Source: Symbiodinium natans | Lineage: Eukaryota; Sar; Dinophyceae; Suessiales; Symbiodiniaceae | Length of the DNA: 12,500 bases | NCBI GenBank assembly: GCA_905221605.1 | Contig: CAJNDS010000637.1 | Location: 15,001 to 27,500, forward strand | Reading direction: 5' to 3' | In this document: positions 1-6,908 of the stretch, piece after piece | How the letters are laid out: every line of letters begins with the position of its first letter | Position numbering within the stretch: position 1 is the stretch's first letter | Notes under the pieces: model-generated | What the model saw: the letters and a program-made list of their open reading frames with translations, nothing else | Databases searched by the model: none | What the model was told of the DNA's origin: nothing | Translations under genes and position numbers: made by a program

Positions 1-395
1 TCTGTTGATTTGATGCGTTTGTTGTTCGTCATGGGTAGGTTGCTTGTGATTTCATTTATGCTTGACGCGATTATTGCATTGGGTGTAGTCATGACGATTT
101 CGACGCCAGCTTGTGTTAGTTGGTGAGCTATTGCTCGCAGAGTCACCGATTTTCCGCTTCCTTCTGGTCCATGCACTACGAGTTTTAATTGTTGCTGGCG
201 TTCGGGCGTTTTGTTGAGATCTTGGAGTACTTGTGATGAGACGTAGTCCATGATGTATCGTTGTCGTTTGGTGTTTTCATTGGGATCTTGTACTTGTAGC
301 ATGTTGAAGCATTCCTGTATGTGGCGGATCTTGACAATCGGGGAGGGATGTTCTCTTATTTGGGGATGGCTGGCTGTGTTTATGTCTCTGATAGA
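1..395 (-). pseudogene. Decayed second copy of Helitron Pif1-like helicase, N-terminal part of the helicase domain; runs off the left edge
   Basis: The minus strand is open from 395 to the window edge (about 131 codons), bounded upstream by a TAG at 398-396. The translation follows the main helicase of this window (near 5130-4820). It shares the ECF-x-MLQVQDPNE-x-TKRQR lead-in and the LKLVVHGP segment, with Walker A as GPEGSGKS (main copy GPGGSGKS). The stretch after Walker A, which in Pif1 proteins reads A-P-T-G-x-A-A then a G-x-T-x-H-S block, is degraded here to T-P-N-A-I-I-A and has lost about six residues including the HS. Homology fades upstream of about position 330, and no Rep region precedes it. 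No frameshift or internal stop is seen in the visible part, so the decay is by substitution and an in-frame deletion. It is probably a remnant of another Helitron copy. Confidence 0.75.
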
Positions 396-703
396 CTACG
401 GAAAACCTGTGCAAGTTGGTTTAGAAGCTTTTGAAGTTTACCGAGGTTCTGAAAGATGATCCTTTCGCGCCAGTGAGTGGGGCTGCAGAACGTGGATGTT
501 TTGCGACATGGCGCTTCGCACTAACTTTTTGTTTGTGATGTGTATTATGATTTTGTTTGTTGATATGAGAAGGTTTATTAAGACGAATGATGAATGTATT
601 TCTTGAGCAGGCTCCGACATGATTGTTGGGCAGAGGCATGGCTTTCTTGTTCATTTTTTATAATTGTGTTTTTTTTTGTTCGCTTGTTGTGACTTTTTCT
701 TTG
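396..703. other. Gene-free stretch downstream of the nuclease gene
   Basis: No ORF here has recognisable protein content. The only signal I can support is an AATAAA on the minus strand at 579-574, about 125 bases past the nuclease stop, which fits a poly(A) signal for that gene. I looked for a Helitron 3' hairpin followed by CTRR on the minus strand and found none that is convincing. Confidence 0.4.
574..579 (-). terminator. Candidate poly(A) signal AATAAA for the nuclease gene
   Basis: The plus strand reads tttatt, which is AATAAA on the coding strand, about 125 bases downstream of the nuclease stop codon. The motif is short and could occur by chance. Position and orientation are right for it. 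Confidence 0.35.
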
Positions 704-1906
704 TTAGTCTGCGTGCTTCCACGGTCTGTTGCGGAGGATGTCTGTAGTTTCTTGCTCTAACAACGGGACTTCGTCTATCCAGGGCTGCTGTTCGTTGTCT
801 GGGTGTGTGCAGACTATGTACATAACTTTTACTTTTTGATTGTAATCTGTTTGTAGAATGTGCCTGTACATGTTGAGCTGCAGGCGGTAATGCCATAGGG
901 GCGAATCAGGGATGTGTTGGATAGGTGGTTTCATGTATTTGCCATAGCTTTCGTGTTTTCGCCAGATGTGGCTTGTTCGTTTCCAGTCTATCAAAATTTT
1001 GTCGCCGGTCGGGGTTTCCGCGACGCAGTCGATTGTCCCGGCGAGATCATACTGTTCACTGTATACTTGCCATTCGGTTCGAAAGATTCGGTTTCCACGT
1101 AATTTGTTTTCGCAGAATATGATGAGGAGCTTTATTTCGTGCGTCATGCCAGGAACTGCTTCGCCATTGAACAAGAGTTCGAATTGTCGATGCATATTCG
1201 TGCCTTTCTGTGCTGCTTCCTCGGCTCGTTGGTTCCAATTCTGCAAAATTTCCTCGTCTGTGAAGCTGAATTGTTGACACCATTCGTTGAGTTGAGGGTA
1301 CTGCTGTCGGAGTGAGTTGATGTGTAAGCAGAGCTGTGCCGTGGGTTTGGGGTTTTGCTGGAGCAAGTGTTTGAGGTTGGTGAGGTGGCTGGGTAGACGT
1401 TCCAAATCTTCTGGCTTTATGTTGGCAAGTTTTGTTTGGTTTACATACTGCTCTCTTGGCCAGTGATTTCCGTTTCGCATGCTGTCGATTGTTGCTTGGG
1501 CGTCGAATTTCTGTGCAAAGTGATGGATTAGTTGGGTGACCGATGCCTTCGCTGGGGCTCCTTTCCAGAAGTATGTGTGCGAACTGGTGTCGAAGTTGAT
1601 GTGTTGGTCGTTGTCGTGAGGGTTTATGTGCTTGAGGTGATCGATGTCGGGCTCGTTGGTCATGTGTCTTTCGGTTGAGTCTGTGCGGCGATAGCGTTTT
1701 GAATTGGGCGGATGCTGGTTCTGGGTTTGTCGGCTCATTAGCGGGATTCTGGGGTGCAGTATGTGGGCATGTTGCAGGGTGACCAGTGTGACGCATGTCG
1801 CTGTTGATGTATGCTCGTTGTGTTCTTGCGTGCATTTTTTATGCAGTTGGTTCTGTTGGTGCTCCTGGTCTTGCTTCGTTTCTTCTGGTGGCTTTCGGGA
1901 CGTCAT
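704..1906 (-). CDS. PD-(D/E)XK nuclease, RecB/MGME1-like (PDDEXK_1 type)
   Basis: This is a 400-residue protein counted from the ATG at 1906-1904. The frame is open back to a stop at 2071-2069 without an earlier ATG; a GTG at 2041 is an unlikely start in a eukaryote. The first 100 or so residues are Gln/Asn/His/Thr-rich and look disordered. The domain begins near residue 105 with an SVTQLI segment after a short strand (H-T-Y-F-W), as in RecB/MGME1-like exonucleases. It continues with G-T-x-M-H (His239), Glu278 in T-E-W, L-A-G-T-I-D (Asp293), I-D-W-K (Asp307, Lys309), and Q-L-N-M-Y (Gln343, Tyr347), the QxxxY motif of this superfamily. All expected catalytic residues are therefore present. The family cuts DNA, often at single-stranded ends, using metal ions. 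A role in Helitron transposition or in trimming replication intermediates is inference. It is co-oriented with the Josephin and RepHel genes. Confidence 0.8.
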   Translation of the reverse strand: MTSRKPPEETKQDQEHQQNQLHKKCTQEHNEHTSTATCVTLVTLQHAHILHPRIPLMSRQTQNQHPPNSKRYRRTDSTERHMTNEPDIDHLKHINPHDNDQHINFDTSSHTYFWKGAPAKASVTQLIHHFAQKFDAQATIDSMRNGNHWPREQYVNQTKLANIKPEDLERLPSHLTNLKHLLQQNPKPTAQLCLHINSLRQQYPQLNEWCQQFSFTDEEILQNWNQRAEEAAQKGTNMHRQFELLFNGEAVPGMTHEIKLLIIFCENKLRGNRIFRTEWQVYSEQYDLAGTIDCVAETPTGDKILIDWKRTSHIWRKHESYGKYMKPPIQHIPDSPLWHYRLQLNMYRHILQTDYNQKVKVMYIVCTHPDNEQQPWIDEVPLLEQETTDILRNRPWKHAD

Positions 1907-2068
1907 GGCTTGGTGAATGTGCACTTGTCGTGTCTGCTTCGTGTGTTTTTCTGCTTCTACTGTACGTGTTCTAGGTTTTGGTTCGGTCAGTGGTGTGTTT
2001 GTAGGGGTGATGATATTTCTGTTTTGCTCGGATGTTTGCACGTGCCTGTCTTCAGCTAGTGTGTGTAA

Positions 2069-2377
2069 TTAGCCTAAGCGTGCACGTGTTAGTGTGTGTG
2101 TGTGAGTATTCAAATGGGGGGGATGAGTCGGATGGCATGGTGGTGAGCTTCGATAGCTTTGTTTGGCGGTTTACATGGTGCTCGAGTGTGTGCATGTGTT
2201 TGTTCATGCGTTTTATAGTCTATAGCATTGTTATTTATTCGGAAACTGATGAAACAAACGTATGAGTGGTGGTGGTGCATGTTGTTGCTCTTTGTTTTTT
2301 TTTTTATTGCACCGTTACTGCTGTTCTTGTTGTTGATGTACTTGTTGTGAGGACCATTGCTCCTTATTCTTTTTTTC
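2069..2377. other. Spacer between the Josephin and nuclease genes
   Basis: No coding signal is seen. The stretch is T-rich on the plus strand and holds two AATAAA motifs on the minus strand, annotated separately. I recognise no promoter for the downstream nuclease gene; there is no clear TATA box in the coding orientation. Confidence 0.4.
2234..2308 (-). terminator. Two candidate poly(A) signals (AATAAA) after the Josephin gene
   Basis: AATAAA is read on the minus strand at 2308-2303 and 2239-2234, about 70 and 140 bases past the Josephin stop codon, which is a normal distance for a eukaryotic 3' UTR. This supports the Josephin ORF being an independent transcription unit that ends here. The first motif lies in an A-rich run on that strand, so it may be fortuitous. 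Confidence 0.4.
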
Positions 2378-2833
2378 TCACAGTTCCTCGATGCCGTACG
2401 TGTGAGGAAATTCTGTAATTTCCTGGGCGAATTTGGAGCTGCTGATGACGGTCGGTTGTGTGAGGGAGTCGAGGCGAATGTAGTGATTTTCGATTCGTCT
2501 GTACGCGACCCAGTGTTGGTTGGCTCGGTTTTGTATCGCAGCTTTGTACTTGTGTAAGTGGACCGGTGTCTGGATGGGTCGAAGGTCGAGTCTCCACTTC
2601 ATGCGTTCAAAGGCTTCCATGGATTTGGTGAGGAGTGCCGTGCTTAGAACTTCGGAAGAGAACCAGCCGTTTCCGAGCATGTGGTCTTCGATGCTGTCGT
2701 TTAGTTCTGGATTTTCAAAGAGGAACTGGTTTGCAGCTGTCACGAGATCTTCCTCGCTGAAGATGTCTTCTCCGAGTGCGTTGTTTAACGCGTGGAGGCC
2801 GCACAGAGCTCTTTGTTGTGGTTGAAAGAACAT
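2378..2833 (-). CDS. Josephin-domain cysteine protease (peptidase C86-like, putative deubiquitinase)
   Basis: This 151-residue protein starts at the first ATG of a frame open from 2887. Josephin proteins (ataxin-3, Josephin-1 and -2) hydrolyse ubiquitin conjugates with a Cys-His-Asn/Asp triad. Here the N-terminus shows [13 protein letters not shown], with the oxyanion Gln at 7, the nucleophile Cys11 and the conserved [16 protein letters not shown] block follows at about 54-63, then N-Q-H-W-V-A-Y with His107 and Y-I-R-L-D-S-L with Asp122. All three catalytic positions are intact and correctly ordered. Catalytic domains of this family usually run about 170-180 residues, so this is a compact version, possibly short at the C-terminus. 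No ubiquitin-interacting motif, signal peptide or membrane segment is visible. It sits between RepHel and the nuclease on the same strand. Whether it is Helitron cargo or a captured host gene is open. Confidence 0.87.
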   Translation of the reverse strand: MFFQPQQRALCGLHALNNALGEDIFSEEDLVTAANQFLFENPELNDSIEDHMLGNGWFSSEVLSTALLTKSMEAFERMKWRLDLRPIQTPVHLHKYKAAIQNRANQHWVAYRRIENHYIRLDSLTQPTVISSSKFAQEITEFPHTYGIEEL

Positions 2834-2941
2834 TTGTGCGCATACGTTTTGGTTTTGTGCCTGGCGCTGAGCACTGTTTATTGGTTTTCATATTCTATGT
2901 TCTTGTGGTACTTCGCTTTTTGTTGCAGATATTTGTAGTGT

Positions 2942-3077
2942 TTGTGTGCGTGTGTGTGTGTGTGTGCGCCTGTGTTTGCATGTTCTTCTGTTTAATGTTT
3001 CTTTGTACATTTGCGTTTTTTTATGTGCTTCACGTGTGTGATTGTGCGCGCGTGTGTGTGTGTGTGTGTGTGTGTCT

Positions 3078-3128
<51 letters not shown>

Positions 3129-3175
3129 TCTGTGTGTGTGTGTGTCTCTGTGTGTGTGTGTGTGTGTGTGTGTGT
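2942..3175. repeat. Compound (TG)n microsatellite with TCTC interruptions
   Basis: There is a TG run at about 2944-2966, then a long tract at 3051-3175 of TG dinucleotides broken three times by TCTC or TCTCTC blocks. It ends 18 bases before the CTAG next to the palindrome. Smaller related tracts lie at 3292-3310 and 11147-11210. Confidence 0.93.
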
Positions 3176-3193
3176 TTTGTTTGTTCTTGGTGG

Positions 3194-3276
3194 CTAGAAG
3201 GACGCAACAAGAGCCCGCAGACGAGAACACACCACCAGGAGTTGGTGATGTTTTTTTGTCAGCGGGCTCCTGTTGC
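3194..3276 (-). repeat. Nested palindrome followed by CTAG on the minus strand; candidate Helitron 3' terminus
   Basis: The arms at 3204-3222 and 3258-3276 are inverted copies matching at 17 of 19 positions. Inside them a second stem pairs 3226-3234 with 3243-3252 (one bulge), leaving an 8-base loop. On the minus strand the outer stem ends at 3204, six bases follow, and then CTAG at 3197-3194. Canonical Helitrons end in CTRR a few bases after a terminal hairpin, and CTAG fits CTRR. The hairpin is longer than the usual 16-20-base Helitron hairpin, and a four-base motif is weak evidence. It could instead be a transcription terminator-like structure or a small foldback element. It lies about 200 bases past the RepHel stop. 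Confidence 0.5.
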
Positions 3277-3479
3277 TTCTCGATAGTTTTATGTGTGTGT
3301 GTGTGTGTTTGCGTGCTAGAGTGGGTGGGTGGGGTGTGTTGAGGCTTTTGCAATTTGTATTTGTTGCTGTGTTGCACTGTGGTTGCGCCTGAGCTTTCGC
3401 ATTCGGTGCGGTGCGTGTTGTCTTCACTCTTCTCTTGGCTTGTGGTTCCTTAGTTTGTGTTCTGCATTTACAGGAAACT

Positions 3480-5347
3480 TCAAGTCTTCTGCATGTTCCT
3501 TGCCTTTCGAGTTTCGTTGGTTGGTCTGGGATTGGTGTTGTTGTTGATCTTGTTGGCGTTGTTGCTGCTGCGCGAACGATGGCATGTTTGTAGGCATTCG
3601 GGTACGTTGAGTTTGCGGAGCTGGTTTCTGTAGTATGCGCTGGAACGGTTATTTTGTGTAAGTTCTTGCCAGAGCAGTTGGACTCCTTCGTTGGGATGTG
3701 CCGGTTGTTTGTGCTGTGTTTCGTACAGTACGGTTAGGGCCCATTGTGCATCTTTGTTGTATATGAGGCTTTGTTCGCTGAACTTTTTTAGTGCGACGAG
3801 TGCCATGAGGGGTGTTCGGCTCAGAGCGGTGTAGAGCTGACCTTGGTTTCTAATAGATTTGCCGAGGTCGGCAAAGATACCTTCTGGCAAGGTGGCTGCT
3901 TGTGCTTTGTGTATTGTGCTGGCGTGTGCCAAGACGAGCGGAAATTGGCGTCGTTGTATCCATTTGCTGTTCTTTCCCCAGTAGTTGACACTCTTGCGTT
4001 CGACCGCTACGGCAAGTGTTTGGTGTGCGTGGCACCATCTCTTTCCGGCTCTGTCGAACTGAACCCAAATGGTGTTGACTTGGTCGTCGACGAGGTCGAT
4101 CGCTTGAACAGTTCCGCAGGCGCCGTTGACCAAGCCGTCTCTGACGTCGAGGTTCTGCTTGTACATGACTCGGCTTCCGATTGCAACTGTGAGTAATGTT
4201 TCCAGGCCTCCTGTGTCTTCTGCGTCGAGGTAGCTTTCGTTGGGGTCTGCGGTTTCGCCGGTTTTGGTGTACGTGTCTATGCACGGGCATTCGTACTTAT
4301 CTGTTTTGTTGTCTTGCACGTGCTTTGCGAAGACGCGGGCGTTGGTGACTGCGACTGCTTCTCGGGTTGCGTGCAGGTGGACAGCGTTGGGTCCTGGATG
4401 GATTCCGTTTCGGCTTCGTTTGACTCTGCTTCGGATGACTTGGATGTCTTGAGAGGTCCACTCGCCTACCCGTACCCGTGCGAGCAGTGCTGCCCATTCG
4501 GGGTCTTGGGATGCCCTCTGGTTTCCTTGGAGCTCTACGAGGCGGAACTGCTGCCAGTGTTTGAGGGCCGCGAAGATGGGTTTGCCGTGCGGCGGAGGCA
4601 GTTGGTACAGGTCTCCGAACAAGACGACGTGAATGCCTCCGAAGGGAGTTTCGTCTTGACGTGTGGCGAGGCGAAGGTGTCGGTCGATTCTTTCGAGAAG
4701 TTCGTCGGACACGAAGCCGAACTCGTCCAGGAGGAGGACTTTGGCGTGTTTCCATAGCGTGCGCATGTTGTCGAGTTGCGCTCCTCGAGGCGGTGGTACG
4801 TCCGTGGACTTTCCGTAGCTGTTGTTAGTGACCGGCAGGCTGAGGGCGCTGTGAAGTGTGATTCCGTTGATGTTGAATGCAGCTACACCAGTGGGTGCGG
4901 CGATGACGACTCCGATGCCAGCTTGTCTGAGTTTGTGAGCTACCGCTCGCAGGATCACTGATTTTCCGCTTCCTCCTGGTCCGTGGACGACGAGTTTTAG
5001 TTGGTGTTGGCGTTGGGGCGTTTTGGTGGGAGCCTCTAGTACGGCCGAGATGATGTAGTCCATGACGTTTCGTTGTCGTTTCGTGCTCTCGTTGGGATCT
5101 TGTACTTGCAGCATTTCGAAGCATTCCTGCTTGCGTGGAAAGTATCGGGATTCGTTGGATTGCTTATGTTCTATTCGGGTCGGTTGTACCGGAGTGTGCT
5201 TGCGGATAATTGTCTCGTTGTGGTGGTGTTGTATCGTATGGATTGTTTTATTATGGATTTGTATGGCGTGTCTGTGAGAGAGATTTGGATTGCTATCTTT
5301 TTTGTTTTTACCGGCGGAGGGGGGGGTGGGGGGAGGGGGTAGGGGGT

Positions 5348-5378
<31 letters not shown>

Positions 5379-6905
5379 AGGGGGAGGGGGGTGGGGAAGG
5401 GGGGGGGCTGGGGGGTGGTCCTCTCCGCATTCGACCGGCGCGTAGATGTCGCTTGGCATGCCAGACGGTGCAGTGTCGGGTGTGTCGAATTCGATAATTT
5501 TGCCGTGTCGTTCTTGGAGAGACTGCATGATTCTGAGGGAGTCTCTGTACTTGTCTTGTTCGAATCTGCTGAGAGTCCAACCCCTGAGGTTTGATCGGAT
5601 GCTTGCCTTGAGATACATTGTGGCTTGTACTCGCTGTATTTCTTTGGCTGCCTGGACGGTGTTGTTGAGCGCAGGGTAGCAGATGGAAGTCATGAAGTTC
5701 GGGTAGTGATGTGTGTCGGATGCGATTCTGTGGAATGCTCTCGTGTGGCTGTTTAGGTCCTCTGGCTTGAGCCAATCGCCAGGCTCTGTCCATGGGAGGT
5801 GGAGCATGAGTTTGGAGTAGAAGTAGTCTTCTGTTTCTGTGTCAGGACTGAAGTTGCGGTGTCCGACGATGGCTGGCTTCGTTCTCGGGACGGGTTGATA
5901 GTGTTCGATGCTTTGGCCTCTTTGGTGGAATCCGGCACAAAAATCGAAGAAGCTGATGTCCCGCCAGAGATGGCGGCTGGAGGTGTGGCTGTCTCCGTTT
6001 TGCACAGGTATTATTGTTGAGTGGTCGGCGAGGAACTGTTGGACATGTGAGTAGCGTGCTTGAGCTGCTGGCAGCTGATCGCCGTGCTGGTTCGCATATT
6101 TTTCTGGATTCCCGAGAGCCTGTTTTTCGTGATGTCTGGGTACCCATAACGTCCATGTTTGTGGTCTGCCGACTTGTACCCAGACGCTGTCTCTTGAAAA
6201 AAACACCACCGGAAATCCGAGGAGGAGGTGGCATGCTTCGAATGTGGATGTGGTCCTGGCTTGGGTGGCCGCGTGTGCTATTTTGTAGGTGGCCTGGTGG
6301 AGTTGTTGCTTGTGTTCTTGAAACTGTTGCAGGAGGTTTTCGACTCTTTTTGCGGCGTTCTGATCTTCTTCCGATTTGAAGGTGTATCCGAGTATGTATC
6401 GCGAGGCCATGGTCAGTTCGCATATGGGTTGGAGGTCCATGCTGCTTTGCCACTCGAAGAGTATTCGTTTGTTGTACTGTGCCATGTGTCTGCCTTCTCC
6501 GTTGACGTCGTCGGGCTTGTCGCGAAGTCCCGGGTGCCTGCGGACCGCTATGCTGGACTTCACTCGCTGGCTCCACTGTTCCTTGGCGCTGCGTCTGCGG
6601 GCTCGTTTTTCTGGTGCGTGCGGGAAGCCGAAACGACAGTATTGAGATCCGGCCGCATAGCGTCGACAATACTGATTGCAGTGATGAATTTGTATTTTCG
6701 CGAGTTGGCCGAGGCATTTGTACTCTGCGTTGTCCGGTTTTCTTTTCTGGTGAATGTTGTTCCAGCGAGCGGGGCTGGTGGTGCTGACGAACTTGTCCGT
6801 GAGATCTTCGACGGTTTTAGGGTGAATCTTCCCTGCAACATCATCATCGGTGAGGTGGTCGAGGTCTTCTTCGGTTAGCTCGTGATCGGGTGCGTCAGGT
6901 GCTGC
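3480..6905 (-). CDS. Helitron RepHel, C-terminal half: catalytic-tyrosine part of Rep plus Pif1-like helicase
   Basis: This 1141-codon open frame follows directly, in the same frame, after the TAA at 6908-6906. Its first ATG is only at 6485, inside conserved sequence, so it is a continuation of one gene and not a separate one. Counting from 6905: a Cys-rich segment near 70-100 ends in C-R-F-G-F-P, typical of Helitron Rep proteins. The YxxxYxxK motif has Tyr170, Tyr174 and Lys177 (the two strand-joining tyrosines of Helitrons). An F-Y-S-K-L-M-L-H-x-P-W segment precedes a proline linker at about 498-532. The superfamily 1 Pif1-like helicase then has Walker A GPGGSGKS at 642-649, Walker B L-L-L-D-E-F-G with Asp727/Glu728, G-D-L-Y-Q-L-P-P at 764-771, T-I-H-K-A-Q, and Q-L-Y-T-A-L-S-R-T from 1023. 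All helicase motifs look intact. The family unwinds the displaced strand during rolling-circle transposition. The C-terminal tail is Asn/Arg-rich. Confidence 0.92.
5313..5417 (+). repeat. G-rich low-complexity tract with a 30-base G homopolymer (poly-Pro codons on the minus strand)
   Basis: The plus strand is almost pure G with scattered T, A and C, including an uninterrupted G run at 5348-5377. On the coding strand it is read as CCC/CCT/CCA codons, giving the proline-rich linker between the Rep and helicase domains. It keeps the frame exactly. Such a run is prone to slippage and to G-quadruplex formation, and its true length may differ from the assembly. Confidence 0.9.
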
Positions 6906-6908
6906 TTA
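6906..6908 (-). other. In-frame TAA stop inside the Rep domain
   Basis: The codon directly after H-V-H-I-L-L is TAA, and conserved Rep sequence continues in frame after it. In related Helitron proteins this position is usually a Trp after H-x-H-x-L-L. It separates the HUH metal-binding motif from the catalytic tyrosines. It is either a disabling mutation, a readthrough site or a sequencing error. Confidence 0.85.

Larger units (their letters stand above)
2834..3479. other. Gene-free stretch between the helicase and Josephin genes, with microsatellites and a palindrome
   Basis: This stretch holds TG/TCTC microsatellites (2942-3175 and a short one at 3292-3310) and the nested palindrome at 3194-3276. 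ORFs crossing it encode only Cys-Val or Thr-His alternations from the TG repeat and are not genes. The Josephin frame extends open to 2887 but without an ATG. Confidence 0.5.

Noticed and set aside
396-703. Helitron 3' terminus to the left of the nuclease gene
   Set aside because: I found no hairpin with a following CTRR on the minus strand in this stretch that stands out from background.
704-2041. Nuclease start at 2041
   Set aside because: That codon is GTG. In a eukaryote the ATG at 1906 is the better start, although an upstream exon cannot be excluded.
2776-3342. Plus-strand ORF rich in Cys-Val and minus-strand ORFs rich in Thr-His
   Set aside because: These are translations of the TG/CA microsatellite with no other protein-like content.
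5073-5497. Plus-strand poly-Gly ORFs over the G tract
   Set aside because: They are shadows of the proline linker in the RepHel frame, which has helicase and Rep motifs on both sides.
3480-6563. Independent helicase gene starting near 6563
   Set aside because: The codon there is GTG, conserved Rep sequence precedes it in frame back to the TAA, and the first ATG (6485) lies inside the conserved region, so it is the second half of RepHel.
6906-6908. TAA reassigned as a sense codon (alternative nuclear code)
   Set aside because: The Josephin and nuclease frames show no in-frame stops needing reassignment, and only this single TAA interrupts conserved sequence. A nonsense mutation is simpler.
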